Positions 23,143 through 28,035 of a DNA stretch of 28,035 bases are shown piece after piece. Both the position numbers and the translations under genes were made by a program. Within the stretch, counting starts at the first letter, position 1; each line of letters opens with the position of its first letter. The DNA is from JAFMIT01 sp044341215 (lineage in GTDB: Bacteria; Actinomycetota; Actinomycetes; S36-B12; UBA5976), in the NCBI GenBank assembly GCA_044341215.1, contig JBIISC010000015.1:1-28035 (forward strand), given 5' to 3'. The notes beneath the pieces were generated by a model. It searched no databases and was not told the DNA's origin. It saw only the letters and a list, made by a program, of their open reading frames with translations.

Positions 23143-24132
23143 ATGACTAAACCTAAAACCCAAGTGTCTTCGACCATTATTGTGCCAGCAAGTATTCCTA
23201 TGGTTTCGCTGCTCGGAACAAGCGATGAAATTCTGCGGACCATTGAGGCTGCTATCCCAAGTGCCAAAATTATGGTGCGCGGAAATGAAATCCACTTTGA
23301 AGGCGAAAGTGAAGAAGTCGCGCTTCTAGATCAGTTGTTTGCTGAATTGCAAATTATTGTCCGAACCGGTGCTTCCATCAGTCCTGAAGCTGCACAGCGT
23401 TCATTGCATATTTTGCGAACTGAGAATTCGATTTCACCCGCAGCTGTGTTGACTTCCGATATCTTGAGCAATCGTGGCAGGACTATTCGTGCAAAAACCT
23501 TAAACCAAAAACGATATGTTGATGCGATCGATGATCACACAATTACATTTGGAATCGGTCCTGCAGGTACAGGTAAGACCTATCTAGCGGTAGCTAAAGC
23601 TGTACAAGCCCTGCAATCAAAATCGGTTAATCGAATTATTCTTACAAGACCAGCCGTGGAAGCCGGAGAGCGCCTTGGTTTCCTACCAGGAACCTTGAGC
23701 GAGAAAATCGATCCATATTTACGCCCACTTTATGATGCTCTGCACGACATGATTGAACCTGACAAGATTCCTAGGCTGATGACTAGTGGAACTATTGAAG
23801 TCGCTCCGCTTGCATACATGCGCGGAAGAACACTTAATGATGCTTTTATTATTTTGGATGAAGCGCAGAACACCACCCCAGAACAAATGAAGATGTTCCT
23901 AACGCGTTTGGGATTCGGCTCCGCTATGGTCATTACTGGCGACACAACGCAAGTGGATTTACCAAACGGAGTACGTAGTGGTTTACAAATCGTCCAAGAA
24001 ATTCTTGGCGACGTTGAAGATGTTGCATTTTGTAAGTTGAATAGTCAGGACGTAGTACGCCATCGTCTCGTTGCTGACATAGTTGATGCCTACACATTGT
24101 GGGACTCCAAGAACCCACCGGCAAAGCGATAA
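23143..24132 (+). CDS. phoH: PhoH-like ATPase
   Basis: A cytoplasmic P-loop ATPase of the PhoH (YbeZ) family, proposed to assist RNA metabolism with YbeY. I chose ATG 23143 (329 residues) because AGGA lies five bases upstream; the in-frame ATG 23125 overlaps the HIT gene. A KH-like N-terminal region is followed by Walker A GPAGTGKT (139-146), ILTRPAVEAGERLGFLPG, and Walker B ILDEAQN (Asp239, Glu240) with ITGDTTQVDLP, all diagnostic of the family. ybeY starts two bases after its stop; the pair is conserved across bacteria. The name PhoH reflects phosphate regulation in E. coli; no Pho box was sought in detail here. Confidence 0.95.
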   Translation: MTKPKTQVSSTIIVPASIPMVSLLGTSDEILRTIEAAIPSAKIMVRGNEIHFEGESEEVALLDQLFAELQIIVRTGASISPEAAQRSLHILRTENSISPAAVLTSDILSNRGRTIRAKTLNQKRYVDAIDDHTITFGIGPAGTGKTYLAVAKAVQALQSKSVNRIILTRPAVEAGERLGFLPGTLSEKIDPYLRPLYDALHDMIEPDKIPRLMTSGTIEVAPLAYMRGRTLNDAFIILDEAQNTTPEQMKMFLTRLGFGSAMVITGDTTQVDLPNGVRSGLQIVQEILGDVEDVAFCKLNSQDVVRHRLVADIVDAYTLWDSKNPPAKR

Positions 24133-24134
24133 GT

Positions 24135-24602
24135 ATGAGCATTTTTGATATTGAACTGGTGAATCAAACAGATTCGGCTGTGGATGAGAATCGGCTTTTC
24201 TCTACCGCAAGCTTTGCTTTGGCATATCTGCGAATGAATCCAGATACTGCACTTTCAATTGCGCTAGTTACCTTGGCTGAGATGGAAGAATTACATATTC
24301 AACATATGGATGAACCGGGTCCGACCGATGTTCTGTCTTTCGAAATGGACGAATTACGAGTTCCAGCGGAAGGTGAAACTGCCGAACCAGGAATTTTGGG
24401 TGACGTGGTGCTTTGCCCAGATTTTGCTGCTAAACAAGCGGCGGAAAACAATCAAGACACCGCTAGCGAACTTGATTTGTTGTTAGTGCATGGAATTTTG
24501 CATTTACTAGGGCATGATCATGCTGAACCAGAGGAACATAAGGTTATGTTTGGCCTCCAAGGTGATATTTTGGCTGCTTTAAATAAGACGAGAGGTGCAT
24601 AA
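24135..24602 (+). CDS. ybeY: Endoribonuclease YbeY
   Basis: Zinc-dependent RNase required for 16S rRNA 3'-end maturation and 70S quality control. The start ATG 24135 yields MSIFDIELVNQTD and a 155-residue product, the normal size; upstream in-frame starts lie within phoH. The metal site HGILHLLGHDH (119-129) supplies His119, His123 and His129. The upstream block EPGPTDVLSFEMDE is the family signature. It sits two bases after phoH and is followed closely by the CNNM/CBS gene, the order found in most bacteria. Confidence 0.96.
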   Translation: MSIFDIELVNQTDSAVDENRLFSTASFALAYLRMNPDTALSIALVTLAEMEELHIQHMDEPGPTDVLSFEMDELRVPAEGETAEPGILGDVVLCPDFAAKQAAENNQDTASELDLLLVHGILHLLGHDHAEPEEHKVMFGLQGDILAALNKTRGA

Positions 24603-24603
24603 C

Positions 24604-25884
24604 GTGGATCCGATTCTGCTTGTCATCTCAGTCTTGCTTACTACATATTTCAGTGCAATCGAATCTGCCTTAACGAAATTATCAGCCGCTCGAATCGAAG
24701 TGGATTTTGCTGACCGACCAAAGCAGATGAATAAACTCCTTAAGTATGTCGGCCCGCATAGGCCGCGGTATATAAATACGTTTCAGCTGCTTTACACAAT
24801 CGGTTTAGCTGCATCGAGCTTGTTTGTGTTCCGCTTTAGCAATTCTGTATTTGAACTTGATGCAACTTGGTTGCAAGATGTCACGGCAATTGCATTCTTA
24901 GCCTTGATTGGATTTGTAGTTTTTGGCGTTGGGGCAAGAACTCTCGGAAAGCAGCACGCTGAGACTTATGTTTTGGCATCGGCTGGATTAATCAGCCTAG
25001 TGAGTCGAATTCTCAATCCATTTGTAAAACTATTCATCGTGTTGGGCAATTTTGTCACTCCAGGCAAGGGTTACAGCGAAGGCCCATTTGCCAGCACGGC
25101 CGAGATACGTGAAATGATGGATCAAATCAGTGATCATGTGATTGAGGCTAGTGAAAAAGAAATGATTCACTCGGTATTTGAACTTGGCGCAACGGTTGCC
25201 CGCGAAGTGATGGTGCCACGCACTGAGATGGTCTGGATTGAGAGAACAAAGACTCTGCGCCAGGCACTTTCATTGAGTTTGCGCTCAGGTTATTCACGTA
25301 TCCCTGTGATCGGTGAAGATATAGACGACATAGTCGGCGTTATTTACATAAAGGATGTGGCTAAGCGAATCTTTGAACATAGCGAAGCTCAACAGACTGA
25401 ACAGGTTGACACTTTGATGCGCACGGTGACTTTCTCACCAGATTCAAAACTTGCTGATGAACTTTTAAAGGACATGCAACGTGAGCATGTCCACCTAACG
25501 GTTCTAATTGATGAATATGGCGGAACTGCCGGACTTGTAACAATCGAAGATATTTTGGAAGAAATTGTTGGCGAGATTGCAGACGAGCATGACACCGCGG
25601 AAGAAGAAATTGTTAAATTAGATGAAGACGTATTTCGCATTTCATCCCGTCTTCATATTGAAGACTTAGCAAAATTGATTCACGTAGATTTAGATTCAAA
25701 CGAAGAAGGCATTGACACTGTTGGCGGCTTGTTGGCTTCAAGACTCGGCCGCGTGGCAATTCCTGGTTCCACCATAATAATTGAAGGTTGGAGACTAACT
25801 GCTGAAACAGTTGCCGGAAGACGAAACAGAGTTGGCAGTCTATTGGTAGAAAAACTTGAGCAATTGGATAATTCGGATGACTGA
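24604..25884 (+). CDS. CNNM/CorB-type membrane protein with CBS and transporter-associated domains
   Basis: A 426-residue protein of the hemolysin C/CorC-like family (DUF21, CBS pair, CorC_HlyC domain). These are now linked to Mg2+ transport rather than hemolysis. The N-terminal DUF21 segment has several membrane helices with YFSAIESALTKLSAARI near the start. The CBS pair follows in the middle (REVMVPRTEMVWI, YSRIPVIGEDIDDIVGVIYI, and later HLTVLIDEYGGTAGLVTIED). The C-terminal domain contains GIDTVGGLLASRLGRV. I start at GTG 24604 because AGAGG (24591-24595) is 8 bases upstream; a GTG at 24595 overlaps this signal. Position after ybeY and before era is conserved. Confidence 0.9.
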   Translation: MDPILLVISVLLTTYFSAIESALTKLSAARIEVDFADRPKQMNKLLKYVGPHRPRYINTFQLLYTIGLAASSLFVFRFSNSVFELDATWLQDVTAIAFLALIGFVVFGVGARTLGKQHAETYVLASAGLISLVSRILNPFVKLFIVLGNFVTPGKGYSEGPFASTAEIREMMDQISDHVIEASEKEMIHSVFELGATVAREVMVPRTEMVWIERTKTLRQALSLSLRSGYSRIPVIGEDIDDIVGVIYIKDVAKRIFEHSEAQQTEQVDTLMRTVTFSPDSKLADELLKDMQREHVHLTVLIDEYGGTAGLVTIEDILEEIVGEIADEHDTAEEEIVKLDEDVFRISSRLHIEDLAKLIHVDLDSNEEGIDTVGGLLASRLGRVAIPGSTIIIEGWRLTAETVAGRRNRVGSLLVEKLEQLDNSDD

Positions 25885-26203
25885 ATTGAATGAAGAAGAT
25901 CTAAAACTAATAACTTTGGCTAAAGGTGCCCGAGCAAGAATTGACGCTAAAGCCAGTGCTTGCGTTCGCGATACTGATGGTCGCACTTACTCAGCTGCAT
26001 CAGTTGAATATGCTTCTAGAGAATATAAGGCTGTTGATTTAGCCATAACAACCGCTATTGCTGCCGGCGCTAGGAGATTAGAAGCAGTATGCGTGCTAGG
26101 TGACGAGGTCATTAATCTCGATGAGATTAAGAGTGTTTTGCAAGAAGTTGGCCATGTAATAGTTTGCGATGCGCAAGGCGCAGTGATTTCGGTTATCAAT
26201 TAA
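25877..26203 (+). CDS. Cytidine-deaminase-like protein lacking zinc ligands
   Basis: A 108-residue protein whose ATG at 25877 overlaps the end of the preceding gene by 8 bases. Length, the pattern GARARIDAKASACVRDTDGR, the AASVEYAS region and AVDLAITTAIAAGARRLEAVCVL resemble the N-terminal two-thirds of small cytidine deaminases (compare 'NVENASYG-CAERTAI-A'). The two catalytic motifs (C/H-A-E and PCxxC) are not present: the equivalents read ASREYKAVD and NLDEIKSV. It is therefore not expected to deaminate nucleosides. Conserved short hypotheticals occur at this site in other actinobacteria (between the hemolysin-like gene and era). The fold call is by eye; the role is unknown, though the operon suggests rRNA or stress metabolism. 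Confidence 0.65.
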   Translation: MTELNEEDLKLITLAKGARARIDAKASACVRDTDGRTYSAASVEYASREYKAVDLAITTAIAAGARRLEAVCVLGDEVINLDEIKSVLQEVGHVIVCDAQGAVISVIN

Positions 26204-27087
26204 TGCAAACTCGCAGTAAAGCTGTTTTTGCTACTTTGGTAGCGGCCTTACTTTTTGCAACTTCTGCGACATCGCGTGAATTAAGTGGAGTGCAAGCAAC
26301 TTCAATCTCAATCGCAGCAATTCGGTTAAGTATCGGTGCGGTTGGATTACTAATCTTTGCAAAATTATTTGTACCAAATTTCTCAGCTATTTCACTGTTA
26401 AAGAATCGCACTATTTGGATAATGGGTCTTGGTGTTGCCGGCTACCAAGCTTTCTTTTTTATTGGCACTGGCTTAACAGGTGTAGCTATTGGAACGCTCT
26501 CATCCTTGGCATTAGCCCCACTTATGGCGGGCACCCTTGGTTGGTTTTGGCAAAAGGCTAAACCAAATCGAACTTGGTGGATGTCAACATTCGTGGCTGT
26601 TATTGGTTTAGTTGTCTTGAGCTGGTCTAGCCTGCGACAAGGGGACGTGAATCTGTTGGGCGTATTAGCAGCAGTAGTGGCCGGCTCCGCTTACGCGGTA
26701 TACACAGTTGTCGGGGTGAAGTTATCTCAAAACGGTGAGTCTGCAACTGCCGTATTGGCGGTTTCATTCTCAATAGGTGCAGTTCTGCTGATAACCATTA
26801 GCGGATCTCAGGTTGGGGAAGTTTTACAAGGCAACGGAATTTGGTTGTCATTGTGGCTTGGTCTGGTGGCAACTACGTTGGCATATGTTCTATTTGGTGT
26901 TGGTATTTCGAATCTAAACGCAGGAACTGTTGCAACTTTAAATTTGGCTGAACCAATCGCCGCCACGTTCTTTGGAATTGTGATTATTCACGAAACGATT
27001 TCAACATTAAGCGCGATTGGCTGTATCCTGATTGCAGTTTCTCTCTCCATCTTGGCGATAGATAGTGCAAAGGAGTCGGTGGCATGA
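26203..27087 (+). CDS. EamA/DMT superfamily transporter
   Basis: A 294-residue protein with ten predicted membrane helices arranged as two EamA repeats, the layout of drug/metabolite transporters. Start ATG 26203 shares a base with the previous stop (TAATG) and gives MQTRSKAVFATLVAALLFAT, a typical first helix. The second repeat has AAVVAGSAYAVYTVVGVKL and the conserved ending NLAEPIAATFFGIVIIHETI. Substrate cannot be inferred; relatives export amino acids, purines or metabolites. The ATGA at its end is shared with era. Its presence between the deaminase-like gene and era is not something I recognise as a standard order, so it may be lineage-specific. Confidence 0.9.
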   Translation: MQTRSKAVFATLVAALLFATSATSRELSGVQATSISIAAIRLSIGAVGLLIFAKLFVPNFSAISLLKNRTIWIMGLGVAGYQAFFFIGTGLTGVAIGTLSSLALAPLMAGTLGWFWQKAKPNRTWWMSTFVAVIGLVVLSWSSLRQGDVNLLGVLAAVVAGSAYAVYTVVGVKLSQNGESATAVLAVSFSIGAVLLITISGSQVGEVLQGNGIWLSLWLGLVATTLAYVLFGVGISNLNAGTVATLNLAEPIAATFFGIVIIHETISTLSAIGCILIAVSLSILAIDSAKESVA

Positions 27088-27986
27088 CATTTCGCGCAGG
27101 CTTCGTTTGCATTGTTGGCAGACCTAATACGGGTAAATCAACTTTGATCAACGCTCTTGTGGGAAGTAAAGTTGCGATTACCTCAGACAAACCACAAACC
27201 ACAAGACATATCATTCGCGGAATTGTCCATGAAGATAATGGTCAAATTATTTTGGTGGACACTCCAGGTATTCACCGCCCTCGAACCCTTTTAGGTAAAA
27301 GACTTAATGAATTAGTGCGCACAACGTTGGCAGATGTTGACGTTATTGCAATGTGTTTTCCAGCCGACCAACCTATTGGACCTGGCGATCGCATGATTGG
27401 CGTTGACATTCAAGAATTAAAGCGATCTAAAAAAGTTGCTTTGCTGACCAAAACAGACACTGTTAGCAAAGATAAAGTTGCAAAGCGCCTAATGGAGATT
27501 CAAGAACTTGCTGAAAAACTTGAGTGGAATTGGGAACATATCATCCCGATTAGCTCAGTAAAGGGCGACAACTTAGAGACTTTGAAATCCGTACTAATTT
27601 CCATACTCCCACTTAGCCCAGCGCTTTATCCACTTGGTGCGATTACTGAAGAAACTGATGAAGCACTTGTGGGCGAACTAATTCGCGAAGCAGCTCTGGC
27701 TGGCGTGCACGATGAACTTCCGCACTCGATTGCTGTCGTAATAGAAGATATGGAATTGCGCGAAGACAAGAAGATGTTGAATATTCAGGCATTTCTTTTT
27801 GTCGAACGGGACAGCCAAAAGGGAATCATCATCGGCAAACAGGGAACTCGCCTTAAAGAGGTAGGTCAAACTGCACGTTTGCAGATCGAAAAATTGCTTG
27901 GCGTGAACGTTTATCTGGATTTGCGCGTCAAAGTTGCACCAGATTGGCAACGAGATCCAAAGCAACTTAACCGCCTAGGGTTTTAG
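27084..27986 (+). CDS. era: GTPase Era
   Basis: A 300-residue GTPase that binds the 3' end of 16S rRNA and promotes 30S maturation. G1 is GRPNTGKST (12-20), switch I KPQTTRH (36-42), G3 DTPG (59-62). G4 reads TKTD (122-125) rather than NKxD; this is common in actinobacterial Era as far as I recall and still provides the specificity aspartate. The C-terminal KH domain is complete (GIIIGKQGTRLKEVG, followed by QIEKLLGVNVYLDLRVKV). The ATG overlaps the transporter stop by four bases (ATGA), and AAAGGAG lies 8 bases upstream. No terminator is visible in the 49 bases that follow in the window. Confidence 0.97.
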   Translation: MTFRAGFVCIVGRPNTGKSTLINALVGSKVAITSDKPQTTRHIIRGIVHEDNGQIILVDTPGIHRPRTLLGKRLNELVRTTLADVDVIAMCFPADQPIGPGDRMIGVDIQELKRSKKVALLTKTDTVSKDKVAKRLMEIQELAEKLEWNWEHIIPISSVKGDNLETLKSVLISILPLSPALYPLGAITEETDEALVGELIREAALAGVHDELPHSIAVVIEDMELREDKKMLNIQAFLFVERDSQKGIIIGKQGTRLKEVGQTARLQIEKLLGVNVYLDLRVKVAPDWQRDPKQLNRLGF

Positions 27987-27994
27987 TCCTTAGC

Positions 27995-28035
27995 TCAATT
28001 GCTTGTGTTATCTGCCGCAAGTTCGGAAATAAGTT
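27995..28035 (-). other. Possible 3' end of a minus-strand gene at the window edge
   Basis: On the minus strand a frame is open from the window edge to TGA at 27995-27997, encoding LISELAADNTSN. A second minus frame is also open to a stop near 27968, and the plus strand is open too, so 41 bases cannot decide. I record it only because a convergent neighbour to era is plausible; nothing can be recognised. Confidence 0.15.

Noticed and set aside
1..28035. CRISPR array, insertion sequence, prophage, toxin-antitoxin or defence system
   Set aside because: No regularly spaced repeats, transposase, integrase, paired small toxin-like genes or nuclease/methylase islands were seen; almost every gene fits a conserved housekeeping order.

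Overview
The window is about 28 kb of a compact, AT-leaning actinobacterial chromosome, with G+C by eye in the mid-40s percent. Gaps are tiny, stop and start codons often overlap (TAATG, ATGA, GTGA), GTG starts are common, and some genes lack a Shine-Dalgarno and look leaderless. The gene order (rne, rplU, rpmA, obg, proB, proA, nadD, LCP, rsfS, leuS, comEA, comEC, holA, rpsT, lepA, hemW, hrcA, dnaJ, rsmE, HIT, phoH, ybeY, CNNM/CBS, cytidine-deaminase-like, era) is the conserved actinobacterial backbone. With the modest G+C and compactness this best fits a streamlined freshwater actinobacterium such as Nanopelagicales (acI). That assignment is inference; no rRNA or other taxonomic marker was compared.

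Layout. (1) 1-966: the 3' end of an RNase E/G gene, a strong hairpin, a recognisable promoter, then rplU-rpmA closed by a clear intrinsic terminator. (2) 986-7300: obg-proB-proA, an untracked 44-aa membrane micro-protein, nadD, a degenerate LCP-family protein, rsfS and a histidine phosphatase, nearly all overlapping or a few bases apart. (3) 7342-9904: tRNA-Ala(GGC) 15 bases before leuS. (4) 9927-14679: a DegV protein, comEA-comEC and holA, each transcription unit with a possible leaderless start. (5) A bidirectional terminator separates holA from convergent rpsT; rpsT and lepA diverge from about 15.1 kb. (6) 15173-19468: lepA, an MFS transporter and hemW, whose stop overlaps that of a convergent DUF4190-type membrane protein. 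(7) 19855-27986: a CIRCE operator heads ten same-strand genes, hrcA-dnaJ-rsmE-HIT-phoH-ybeY-CNNM/CBS-deaminase-like-EamA-era.

Functional themes are ribosome assembly and translation (L21, L27, Obg, RsfS, S20, LepA, RsmE, YbeY, Era, LeuRS, tRNA-Ala), protein folding under heat-shock control (HrcA, DnaJ), proline and NAD synthesis, and DNA uptake (ComEA, ComEC). No mobile element, CRISPR array, phage gene, rRNA gene or obviously transferred island is visible, and no stretch over 300 bases lacks a gene. I found no convincing undescribed multi-gene system. The most worthwhile leads are the micro-protein between proA and nadD, two family members that appear to have lost catalytic residues (LCP-like and cytidine-deaminase-like), the CIRCE-headed folding and 30S-maturation cluster, and the degenerate 20-base tandem repeat at the end of holA.
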